NCBI GenBank assembly: GCA_016201185.1
Contig: JACQDG010000357.1
Location: 1 to 5,266 of the forward strand
From: Acidobacteriota bacterium
GTDB lineage: Bacteria > Acidobacteriota > Terriglobia > Bryobacterales > JACQDG01
DNA length: 5,266 nucleotides
Direction: 5' to 3'
Below the pieces are notes generated by a model that made no database searches, had not been told where the DNA came from, and was given only the letters and a program-made list of their open reading frames with translations. A program made the translations under genes and the position numbers. Position 1 is the first letter of the stretch, and every line of letters starts with the position of its first letter. Shown here piece by piece: positions 1 through 5,266 of the stretch.

Positions 1-271
1 CGCCCGGCGTCATCTCCTGCGCCAGCACCACCCAGGTCACGCCGCGGACGTTCTGCGGGCCGTTGTTGCGCGCCGTCAGAGTGGCATGCAGATCCAGAAC
101 CATGGCGCCGCCGCGGGGCTGGACGCGCGAATCGCCCAGGTCGGTCGAGACCACCGCCAGTGGCGAGCCGTCGGGCAGGTTGAAGCGGATCGAGGAAGCA
201 GGCTCCAGCGCCTGGCCGGACTGGGCCCATAACGGGGCCAGCACCAGACCAGCGACCGGAACAATCCACAT
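1..271 (-). CDS. Secreted protein of unknown function (partial, C-terminus outside window)
   Basis: Reading leftward from an ATG at 271-269, an open frame continues off the window edge and gives about 90 residues. The first ~20 residues form a hydrophobic stretch (MWIVPVAGLVLAPLWAQ) that looks like a secretion signal, although it lacks the usual positively charged start. A cut near the AQSGQA segment is plausible. The mature part is polar and probably beta-rich, with segments such as SSIRFNLPDGSPLAVV and ARNNGPQNVRGVTWVVLAQ. I do not recognise a family. The ATG lies 4 nt after the anti-sigma stop codon, so the gene is almost certainly co-transcribed and translationally coupled with it. A GTG immediately before the ATG is an equivalent alternative start. 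As third gene of a sigma/anti-sigma operon it could act outside the cytoplasm, as a sensor partner or as a regulon member; this is inference. The coding call is firm, the function unknown. Confidence 0.75.
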   Translation of the reverse strand, partial: MWIVPVAGLVLAPLWAQSGQALEPASSIRFNLPDGSPLAVVSTDLGDSRVQPRGGAMVLDLHATLTARNNGPQNVRGVTWVVLAQEMTPG

Positions 272-275
272 CACT

Positions 276-842
276 CTACTGTACATACACATTATTGACC
301 GTGATGTTGCCGGTATCGGCGTCCAGGTAGCGGGCGCTGACCGCATCGGCGCTTACGCGTCTGTGCACCTGGGTTTCGTTCTGGGCGGTGTTCATCAGCG
401 TGAGCACCTGCCGCTCGCCGACCCGTAGCTCGACCGCGTCAGCCGTGGCGTCAAGCTGCACGGCGCCGGACCCTGCCCGTCCCGGCAGCACACGCTGGTA
501 AGTGACGTAAGCTCCCGAGCCCAGCAACACCAGCAGCGCCAGCGCCAAACTCCAGGCCGGCCGCCACAAAGTCAAGCCTCGGAATGACGATCGCGAACTC
601 TCGCGCTCCTGCTCCACGCGCCGGTGAATGCGGGCCGCGATCTGGCTCCAATCGAGCGCCGGGAGCTCCGCCAGGTCCATTGCCCGGCTGCGCAGCTCGA
701 AGAACTCGCCCACGGCCTGCCGGCACGCGGCGCAGCCGCTCAGGTGACCTTCGATGCGCCAGCGGGCCAGCGGGCCAAGCTCGCCGCCGGCAAACAAAGC
801 CAAGTCGGTTTCCTCCGGGTGTCGCAAAAATAAAGTGCTCAT
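276..842 (-). CDS. Zinc-binding (ZAS-type) transmembrane anti-sigma factor
   Basis: The predicted 188-residue protein binds and inhibits the ECF sigma factor encoded just upstream, holding it at the inner membrane. The N-terminal part carries the zinc anti-sigma signature H33-x3-C37-x2-C40 (GHLSGCAACRQ). An earlier His8 lies 25 residues before His33, the arrangement found in ZAS-domain anti-sigma factors such as ChrR. An amphipathic charged region (about 64-90) follows. Next is one hydrophobic membrane segment (about 96-113, AWSLALALLVLLGSGAYV), then an external domain of ~75 residues with no recognised fold that ends in NITVNNVYVQ. The N-in orientation places the zinc domain in the cytoplasm, as expected. 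The gene starts 9 nt after the sigma stop codon and ends 4 nt before the exported-protein gene. The start is chosen because it keeps His8 and follows the sigma gene directly; its ribosome binding site is weak. What the outer domain senses cannot be told from sequence. Confidence 0.88.
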   Translation of the reverse strand: MSTLFLRHPEETDLALFAGGELGPLARWRIEGHLSGCAACRQAVGEFFELRSRAMDLAELPALDWSQIAARIHRRVEQERESSRSSFRGLTLWRPAWSLALALLVLLGSGAYVTYQRVLPGRAGSGAVQLDATADAVELRVGERQVLTLMNTAQNETQVHRRVSADAVSARYLDADTGNITVNNVYVQ

Positions 843-851
843 TGCTTTGCT

Positions 852-1430
852 CTACGCCTTGCGGCCTTTGATGTACTTGCGAAACTTGGCCCGGGCATTG
901 GCGATGTGGCTGCGGACCGTGGCCATCGAGCAGCCGATCTCGCGCGCCACTTCCGCCGCCGGCAGCCCTTCTACGTCCCGCAGGATCAGCGCCGCCCGCT
1001 CCCGCTCCGTCAGCAGGCGCAGCCCGTCGGCCAGGTAAGCCTGCTTTTCCGCCCTCAGCACCAGCCGCTCGGGATGTTCCGTGTACTGGGGCTCGGGCGC
1101 TTCGTCGAGGTCGCAGAGATTCGCCCGCTTCCGCTGGCGGACAAAGTCGATCGCCGTGTTCACCGCGATCCGCCCCAGCCATTGGGCGGCTTTCTGGGAA
1201 TCCTTGAGCTGATCGCGCCGGCTGAGCGCCTTGAGAAAAGCCTCCTGGGCCAGGTCCTGCGCGTCGGCCACGTTGCCCACCACGCGGTAAATCACCAGGA
1301 ACACCCGGCGCAGGTGAGCGGCGATAAACTCCTGCTCAGCGTCCCGCAGGACGTCCGGGGAAGACGGCGCCTTATCGATTTCCACTCCACGCTCCCACAA
1401 CAGACTGCTGGCGGCGGCGACGGCTGTCAT
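852..1430 (-). CDS. ECF-family RNA polymerase sigma factor (sigma-70 family)
   Basis: This is an alternative sigma factor that directs RNA polymerase to a small regulon. The 192-residue length fits the ECF group, which has only regions 2 and 4. Region 2 spans about 38-102, with the core-binding/-10 signature DAQDLAQEAFLKAL (56-69) followed by WLGRIAVNTAIDFVRQRKR. A short linker (103-130) leads to region 4 (about 133-187), with LTERERAALILRDVEGL and the helix-turn-helix LPAAEVAREIGCSMATVRSH that reads the -35 element. The C-terminus is lysine/arginine-rich. The start is uncertain. The ATG at 1430 has a purine-rich GAAGGGAG 12 nt upstream, which is rather far. A GTG at 1385 (residue 16) has GGGAG only 6 nt away and would give 177 residues; both keep the domains intact. 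The anti-sigma gene follows 9 nt downstream, so sigma activity is presumably controlled by release. Autoregulation is common in the family but no matching promoter could be assigned here. Confidence 0.93.
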   Translation of the reverse strand: MTAVAAASSLLWERGVEIDKAPSSPDVLRDAEQEFIAAHLRRVFLVIYRVVGNVADAQDLAQEAFLKALSRRDQLKDSQKAAQWLGRIAVNTAIDFVRQRKRANLCDLDEAPEPQYTEHPERLVLRAEKQAYLADGLRLLTERERAALILRDVEGLPAAEVAREIGCSMATVRSHIANARAKFRKYIKGRKA

Positions 1431-1442
1431 CGTGGCGTCTGG

Positions 1443-1450
1443 CTCCCTTC
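1443..1450 (-). promoter_or_regulatory. Candidate ribosome binding site of the sigma factor gene
   Basis: Read on the minus strand this is GAAGGGAG, a Shine-Dalgarno-like purine run ending 12 nt before the ATG at 1430. The spacing is longer than usual. This is why the GTG at 1385, which has GGGAG (1396-1392) 6 nt before it, remains a competing start. Confidence 0.4.
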
Positions 1451-1457
1451 ACAATGC

Positions 1458-1486
1458 TTGACGCCGTTCGGCCCAAAACGTGGAAT
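1458..1486 (+). promoter_or_regulatory. Candidate sigma70-type promoter of the thiolase operon
   Basis: TTGACG (1458-1463) matches five of six bases of the -35 consensus. After a 17-nt spacer, TGGAAT (1481-1486) matches four of six bases of the -10 consensus and sits inside an A/T-rich patch (AATAATAATTT) that stands out from the GC-rich surroundings. Transcription would begin near 1493, leaving a leader of about 40 nt before the thiolase ATG at 1534. This is a pattern match only. The host's housekeeping promoter preferences are unknown. Confidence 0.5.
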
Positions 1487-1499
1487 AATAATTTCAGGC

Positions 1500-1529
1500 G
1501 CTTCAGTCGCTTGCGCCGCTTGCTTCAGT
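1500..1529 (+). repeat. Paired 8-bp direct repeat in the divergent intergenic region
   Basis: GCTTCAGT occurs at 1500-1507 and again at 1522-1529, a 22-bp period or about two helical turns. Between them CGCTTG is itself repeated (1508-1513 and 1517-1522), giving a nested layout. The array lies just after the predicted thiolase transcription start and ends 4 nt before its ATG, so it could be a regulator binding site in the leader. On the minus strand the unit reads ACTGAAGC, which also places it upstream of the sigma gene. The repeats are visible; regulatory function is inference, and chance cannot be excluded for units this short. Confidence 0.4.
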
Positions 1530-1533
1530 ATAC

Positions 1534-2691
1534 ATGAGGCCCGTTTCCATCATTGGTATTGGCAAGACGCCTTTTGGGGCTTTTCCCGACAAATCCCTGC
1601 TCGACCTGGCCGTGGAGGCCGGCCGCAAATGCCTGAAAAATGGGAATATTTCGCCTGCCCAGGTGGAGGCCTTTTACCTGGGTAACTTCGCCGGGCCGGC
1701 CTTCGTGGGGCAGAATCACCTGGCCCCTTACGTGGCCGCTGCGATGGGGCTGGAGGGCGTGCCCGCCACCCGCTTTGAGGCCGCTTGCGCTTCGAGTGGC
1801 TCCGCTTTCTTTCATGCCTGCTCGGCCGTGGCGGGCGGCATGTACGACGTCGTGCTGGTTGCCGGCGTCGAGAAGATGACCTCCCAGCCCACGCCGCGGG
1901 TCACCGACATCCTGGCCTCGGCCGGCGAATTGGGAGGCGAGGTGAAGGCCGGCGCTACTTTCCCCTCGCTGTTCGCCATGATCGCCCGCCGGCACATGTA
2001 CCAGTTCGGGACCACCCGCGAGCACCTGGCTGCCGTGGCTGTCAAGAACCATAGCAACGGGGCGAAGAATCCCGAGGCCCACATGCGCAAGGTCATCACG
2101 ATGGAGCAGGCGCTGGCCGGGCGCATGATCGCTGACCCGCTCACCATTTACGATTGCTCGCTGGTGAGCGATGGCGCGGCGGCCGTGCTGCTCTGCCCGG
2201 CCGAGCGCGCGGCAGAGTTCACCTCCAAGCCGGCACGGGTGCTGGGCGTCGCACAGGCTTCCGACCGGCTGGCGCTGGCGGACAAGGAAGACATCACAAC
2301 CTTTCCGGCCGTCCGCCAGGCCGGCCAGAAGGCCTATCAAATGGCCGGCATGACGGCGCGGGACATTGACTTCGCCGAATTGCACGATTGCTTCACCATC
2401 GCCGAGATCATCGCCATGGAGGACCTCGGCTTTGTGCCCCGGGGCGAGGGCGGACCCGCCACTGCGGCCGGCTTCTCGGCCCTGAACGGAGAGAAGCCTA
2501 TCAACACCAGCGGGGGACTGAAGACCAAGGGCCACCCGGTCGGCGCCACCGGCGTGGCGCAGATTTGCGACCTGGTGCTTCAATTGCGCTGCGAGGCCGG
2601 CGAGCGGCAACTTTCCCGCGCCGGGATCGGCCTGGCGCAAAACCTGGGCGGCTCCGGCGCCACCTGCGTGGTGACGATCCTGGGCCGATGA
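1534..2691 (+). CDS. Thiolase-family protein (SCP2/archaeal acetyl-CoA acetyltransferase type)
   Basis: This 385-residue thiolase is predicted to make or break a C-C bond beside a CoA thioester, either condensing acyl-CoA units or cleaving 3-ketoacyl-CoA, in the cytoplasm. The nucleophile is Cys85 in EAACASSGSAFF. The second loop is H284-D285-C286-F287 (ELHDCFTIAE), which replaces the NEAF loop of classical thiolases. The third is GHP at 333-335 (KTKGHPVGATG). The usual final CxG loop is absent, with NLGGSG at 370-375 instead. This pattern, with the second cysteine supplied by HDCF, marks SCP2-type and archaeal thiolases. The length suits the family. The ATG at 1534 begins the conserved VSIIGIGKTPFG strand, but no clear ribosome binding site precedes it. 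The DUF35 gene starts 13 nt downstream, the classic partner of this thiolase type, so a complex is likely. Substrate and direction are unknown. It is not a ketosynthase or an HMG-CoA synthase, because the HDCF/GHP thiolase loops are intact. Confidence 0.9.
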   Translation: MRPVSIIGIGKTPFGAFPDKSLLDLAVEAGRKCLKNGNISPAQVEAFYLGNFAGPAFVGQNHLAPYVAAAMGLEGVPATRFEAACASSGSAFFHACSAVAGGMYDVVLVAGVEKMTSQPTPRVTDILASAGELGGEVKAGATFPSLFAMIARRHMYQFGTTREHLAAVAVKNHSNGAKNPEAHMRKVITMEQALAGRMIADPLTIYDCSLVSDGAAAVLLCPAERAAEFTSKPARVLGVAQASDRLALADKEDITTFPAVRQAGQKAYQMAGMTARDIDFAELHDCFTIAEIIAMEDLGFVPRGEGGPATAAGFSALNGEKPINTSGGLKTKGHPVGATGVAQICDLVLQLRCEAGERQLSRAGIGLAQNLGGSGATCVVTILGR

Positions 2692-2704
2692 AAGAACCAC
2701 GCGC

Positions 2705-3007
2705 ATGACACTCTTTCACTGCTCGGCTTGCGGCAAGGCGTACGTCGCGCGACCCGTTTATTGCCGCTGCGGCAGCCAGGAGTTTCGCGCCGGCGAGGCG
2801 TCGGGCAAGGGCTGCGTCTATTCCTGCACCACCCTTTACGCCGCGGCCGAGAAGTTCGAGAAAGATCTGCCTTTCCAGATCGCCATCATCGAGCTGGACG
2901 ACGGCCCCCGGCTGACCGCCCGCATTTCGGGCCGGCCCGTCGAGATCGGCGATGCGGTCACTCACTTACATGAACAAGAAGGCGTTCATTTTTTCCAGGC
3001 GGCTTAA
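2705..3007 (+). CDS. DUF35-type zinc-ribbon/OB-fold protein, thiolase partner
   Basis: This 100-residue protein has an N-terminal rubredoxin-like zinc ribbon with C6-x2-C9 (FHCSACGKAYV) and C20-x-C22 (VYCRCGSQEF). A C-terminal OB-fold-like part follows (about 34-97: CVYSCTTLY, PFQIAIIELDDGPRLTARI, VEIGDAVTHLHEQEGVHFF). Such proteins have little activity alone. In archaea a DUF35 protein bridges acetoacetyl-CoA thiolase and HMG-CoA synthase and contributes to a shared CoA-binding site. Here it directly follows the thiolase, so a role in holding CoA substrates or stabilising that enzyme is inferred. No HMG-CoA synthase gene is visible in the window. The second metal-binding pair is C-x-C, one residue tighter than the common C-x2-C; the codons (TGC CGC TGC) read cleanly, so there is no sign of a frameshift. 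The stop codon directly abuts the next gene's ATG. The ribosome binding site is weak (purine-rich 2691-2697). Confidence 0.85.
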   Translation: MTLFHCSACGKAYVARPVYCRCGSQEFRAGEASGKGCVYSCTTLYAAAEKFEKDLPFQIAIIELDDGPRLTARISGRPVEIGDAVTHLHEQEGVHFFQAA

Positions 3008-4180
3008 ATGCAACTAGCCCAACGAATGCAGCGGCTGGGGACGGAGACGGCTTTCGATGTTTTGGTGAAAGCCCGGAAGCTCGAGGCCCAGGGGCGGAGC
3101 GTGATCCACCTGGAGCTCGGCGAGCCCGACTTTGCTACCCCCGCCAACATCATCACCGCCGCCAAGCGTGCGCTCGACGAGGGCTGGACCCATTACGGGC
3201 CGTCGCAGGGCCAGCCGGACCTGCGTGAGGTCATTGCTGAGGAAGTTTCCCGCACTCGCGGCGTCCGCGTGGGCCCGGAGCAGGTCTGCGTGGTTCCGGG
3301 CGGCAAGCCGATTATCTTCTTCCCGATGCTCGCCCTGCTCGAAGAGGGCGACGAAGTGCTCTACCCCAACCCCGGCTTCCCGATTTACGAGTCGATGATC
3401 CGCTACCTGGGCGCGACGCCTGTCCCGCTGCCGCTGGTCGAAAGCCGCGGCTTTTCCTTCGACCTCGAAATGCTGGCCGACCGGCTCTCGCCGCGCACGA
3501 AAATGCTGATTCTCAACTCGCCGCACAACCCCACGGGCGGCGTCATCCCTGAGCCGGACCTTCGTCGCATCGCCGAATTGGTCCGTGACCGGGACCTGAT
3601 CGTACTCTCCGATGAGATCTACAGCCGCATTCTTTACGACGGCCGCCACTACTCGATCGCCTCCTATGACGGGATGCTCGAGAAGACCATCATCCTCGAC
3701 GGTTGTTCGAAGACCTATGCCATGACCGGCTGGCGGGTCGGCTACGGCGTGATGCCGGAATGGCTGGCGCAAGCGGTTACGCGGCTGATGGTAAACTCCA
3801 ATTCCTGCACCGCCAGCTTCACCCAGCGAGCAGCGCTCGAAGCGATCCGGGGCCCGCAAGAGAGTGTGACCCGAATGGTGGAGGAATTCCGTCGCCGCCG
3901 GGATGTGATCGTCGAAGGCTTGAACCGCATCCCGGGTTTCCGCTGCGCCATGCCGGGCGGCGCTTTTTACGCCTTCCCCAATATCACGGGGATCGGCATA
4001 TCAAGCCAGGAACTGGCGGACCACCTGCTGTTCAACGCCGGCGTAGCCGGTCTGAGCGGCGCCTCGTTTGGCACCTTCGGCGAGGGCTACCTGCGCTTCA
4101 GCTACGCTGCCTCGCTCGAGAACATCAACGAAGCCCTTCGCCGCGTGGAGCAGGCCGTGCGAGAGCTGGTCCGGGCCTGA
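3008..4180 (+). CDS. Pyridoxal-phosphate-dependent aminotransferase, class I/II
   Basis: This 390-residue fold-type I enzyme moves an amino group between an amino acid and a 2-oxo acid using PLP, as a cytoplasmic homodimer. The PLP-binding lysine is K235 in CSKTYAMTGWRVGYG, with R243 as the phosphate-binding arginine. Other family landmarks are the N-terminal LELGEPDFATP, HYGPSQGQPDLRE, the phosphate-loop segment G98-G99-K100, stacking aromatic F124 (NPGFPIYE), N174 in NSPHNPTGG, and D202/Y205 in LSDEIYSRI. R363 in YLRFSYA should hold the substrate alpha-carboxylate. The length and order of motifs suit the aspartate aminotransferase-like (I-gamma) subgroup, but side-chain specificity cannot be read from sequence. 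The ATG begins immediately after the DUF35 stop (TAA-ATG), which implies translational coupling, and the next gene follows 8 nt later. The position between acyl-CoA enzymes and an enolase-superfamily gene suggests a role in degrading or remodelling an amino acid; this is inference. Confidence 0.92.
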   Translation: MQLAQRMQRLGTETAFDVLVKARKLEAQGRSVIHLELGEPDFATPANIITAAKRALDEGWTHYGPSQGQPDLREVIAEEVSRTRGVRVGPEQVCVVPGGKPIIFFPMLALLEEGDEVLYPNPGFPIYESMIRYLGATPVPLPLVESRGFSFDLEMLADRLSPRTKMLILNSPHNPTGGVIPEPDLRRIAELVRDRDLIVLSDEIYSRILYDGRHYSIASYDGMLEKTIILDGCSKTYAMTGWRVGYGVMPEWLAQAVTRLMVNSNSCTASFTQRAALEAIRGPQESVTRMVEEFRRRRDVIVEGLNRIPGFRCAMPGGAFYAFPNITGIGISSQELADHLLFNAGVAGLSGASFGTFGEGYLRFSYAASLENINEALRRVEQAVRELVRA

Positions 4181-4188
4181 GCGCTCCC

Positions 4189-5266
4189 ATGCGCCGCCGG
4201 GGTTTCCTTCTGGGAATGGCCCCGGCGCTCCTCGCTTGCGGCCCGCCAGGCAGGCTCAGAATCAACCGCATCACGATTGCCCCCATCGAAGGCCGCTTCC
4301 ACAAAACCGTGGCCATGAATTCCTACGACCCTGGGCCCAAGGGCGATACTTACACGACCCACCTGCTGCGCGTTTTCACCAATCAGGGGGTCAGCGGTAC
4401 AGGCACTCTCGATTACTCCCGCCCAGACCAGCCCATGCTTCGAACGCTGCGCGGGCTGATCGGCGCCGATCCCATGGCCATCTACCAGTTCGAAGACCAG
4501 CGCATCCGGGGCGTCCAGGCGCGCTACGCGAAAGTGCTTTCCCGCTGTCGCTTTCTCGACAGCGCCCTGTTCGACCTCGCCGGGCAACTCCTCCACATCC
4601 CTTGCTACGAGCTGATCGGCCCCGCGGCTCGGGATCGGGTGGAGGCCTACGACGGCACGCTCTACTTTAGCGACATCATGCGGCCCGAAAAAGGCGTAGG
4701 CGCTGTGGTGGAAGAAGCAGAGGAAGCCGTGCGCTCCGGGTACTTGGGCATGAAGCTGAAAGTGGGCCGCAACAGCAAGTGGATGCCGGGCCGGGGAGGC
4801 GTGGACCGCGACATCGAGGTGGTGAATGCGGTGCGCCAGGCCGTGGGGCCGAAGGCAAAGATCATGGCCGACGCCAACAACGGCTACCAAGGCCAGTTCG
4901 ACGAGGCCTGGCGCTTTCTCGCCGAAACCCAAGAGTCGGATCTCTTCTGGATCGAGGAGATTTTCCCGCAGAACCCGACGCTATACGCCCGCCTGCGGGA
5001 AAAAATGCACCGGGCCGGTATGAAAACCCTGATCGCCGACGGCGAAGACATGAACTCGGCTGAGGACCTGCGGCACTACATGAATCCGCTCCTGATCGAC
5101 GTGACACAGATCGACATCCGCCGGGCCGGCTTGCTGGGGAACCGCGAAGCGGCTCAGTTCGGAGCGGCGAGCGGCGCCGTCTGCGTGCCGCACAATTGGG
5201 GCTCGCAGATCGGCGGTCTGATGAGCCTGCAATTCTCGAAAGCTGTGGCGTCGGCCGTCGCCGCCG
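4189..5266 (+). CDS. Tat-signalled enolase-superfamily (mandelate racemase/MLE) lipoprotein, partial
   Basis: An open frame from ATG 4189 runs off the window, giving 359 residues, probably most of the protein (family usually ~370-430). Enolase-superfamily enzymes remove a proton next to a carboxylate with Mg2+ help, for racemisation, epimerisation or dehydration of acid sugars and related acids. The KxK base motif is K189-L-K191 (GMKLKVG). Metal ligands are D228 (MADANNGY), E256 (WIEEIFP) and E286 (ADGED). H335 (VPHNWGS) with D309 fits the His-Asp dyad of the mandelate racemase subgroup. The N-terminus has a twin-arginine motif (RRRGFLLG) and, at residues 14-17, a lipobox LLAC, predicting export folded and lipid anchoring at Cys17; the hydrophobic core is only ~11 residues. 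A stretch between K191 and D228 (GRNSKWMPGRGGVDRDIE) makes that interval longer than in mandelate racemase. An alternative start at Met10 (4216) has GGGA close upstream and would remove the Tat motif. Substrate unknown. Confidence 0.87.
   Translation, partial: MRRRGFLLGMAPALLACGPPGRLRINRITIAPIEGRFHKTVAMNSYDPGPKGDTYTTHLLRVFTNQGVSGTGTLDYSRPDQPMLRTLRGLIGADPMAIYQFEDQRIRGVQARYAKVLSRCRFLDSALFDLAGQLLHIPCYELIGPAARDRVEAYDGTLYFSDIMRPEKGVGAVVEEAEEAVRSGYLGMKLKVGRNSKWMPGRGGVDRDIEVVNAVRQAVGPKAKIMADANNGYQGQFDEAWRFLAETQESDLFWIEEIFPQNPTLYARLREKMHRAGMKTLIADGEDMNSAEDLRHYMNPLLIDVTQIDIRRAGLLGNREAAQFGAASGAVCVPHNWGSQIGGLMSLQFSKAVASAVAA

Noticed and set aside
1527..1532. TATACT on the minus strand as a -10 element for the sigma gene
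   Set aside because: It matches five of six consensus bases, but no -35-like hexamer is found at 16-18 nt. It is not supported as a promoter.
906..1685. 259-codon plus-strand open frame crossing the sigma factor gene and the intergenic gap
   Set aside because: It is antisense to a clear sigma factor and runs out of frame into the thiolase. No domain is visible.
1525..2706. 393-codon open frame on the minus strand opposite the thiolase
   Set aside because: Its product has no recognisable family and is rich in residues expected from antisense GC-rich codons, while the plus strand encodes a complete thiolase with catalytic motifs. It is a shadow frame.
2688..2708. ATGA overlap at the thiolase stop as an alternative start for the next gene
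   Set aside because: That ATG is in another frame and meets a stop after six codons. The DUF35 zinc ribbon needs the ATG at 2705.
3014..3859. 281-codon minus-strand open frame opposite the aminotransferase
   Set aside because: The composition is typical of an antisense shadow and it overlaps the aminotransferase with intact active-site motifs.
4181..4188. Possible terminator between the aminotransferase and enolase-superfamily genes
   Set aside because: The gap is only 8 nt with no hairpin or T-run, so read-through is expected.
4102..4932. 276-codon minus-strand open frame opposite the aminotransferase end and enolase-superfamily gene
   Set aside because: No family features, and it spans the junction of two real plus-strand genes with clear motifs.

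Overview
The window is a dense, high-GC bacterial stretch with no RNA genes, mobile elements, CRISPR arrays or long empty regions. Two gene sets are transcribed away from each other from a short gap at about 1431-1533. The gene style suggests a soil-type Acidobacteriota of the Solibacter/Bryobacterales kind: an ECF sigma and anti-sigma pair followed by an exported protein, and a Tat-signalled enolase-superfamily lipoprotein. This is inference from gene content; Planctomycetes or another GC-rich phylum are not excluded.

Left of the gap, on the minus strand and in transcription order, are an ECF RNA polymerase sigma factor (852-1430), a membrane-anchored zinc-binding anti-sigma factor (276-842), and the start of a secreted protein of unknown function that runs off the window (1-271). 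Gaps of 9 and 4 nt indicate one operon. The layout is that of a cell-surface signalling module in which the anti-sigma holds the sigma at the membrane until a signal releases it.

Right of the gap, on the plus strand, are four closely packed genes: an SCP2/archaeal-type thiolase (1534-2691), a small zinc-ribbon/OB-fold DUF35 protein (2705-3007), a fold-type I PLP-dependent aminotransferase (3008-4180), and a mandelate racemase/muconate lactonizing enzyme (enolase superfamily) protein with a Tat-lipoprotein signal that runs off the right edge (4189-5266). Spacings of 13, 0 and 8 nt suggest one transcript. A good sigma70-type promoter (1458-1486) lies upstream of the thiolase.

The thiolase and DUF35 protein very probably form a complex, by analogy with archaeal thiolase/DUF35 assemblies. 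How an acyl-CoA thiolase, an aminotransferase and an exported enolase-superfamily enzyme share a pathway is not obvious. A catabolic route for an amino acid or acid-sugar-like substrate is possible but unproven. This combination, with its non-canonical catalytic loops and export signal, is the most interesting content of the window.
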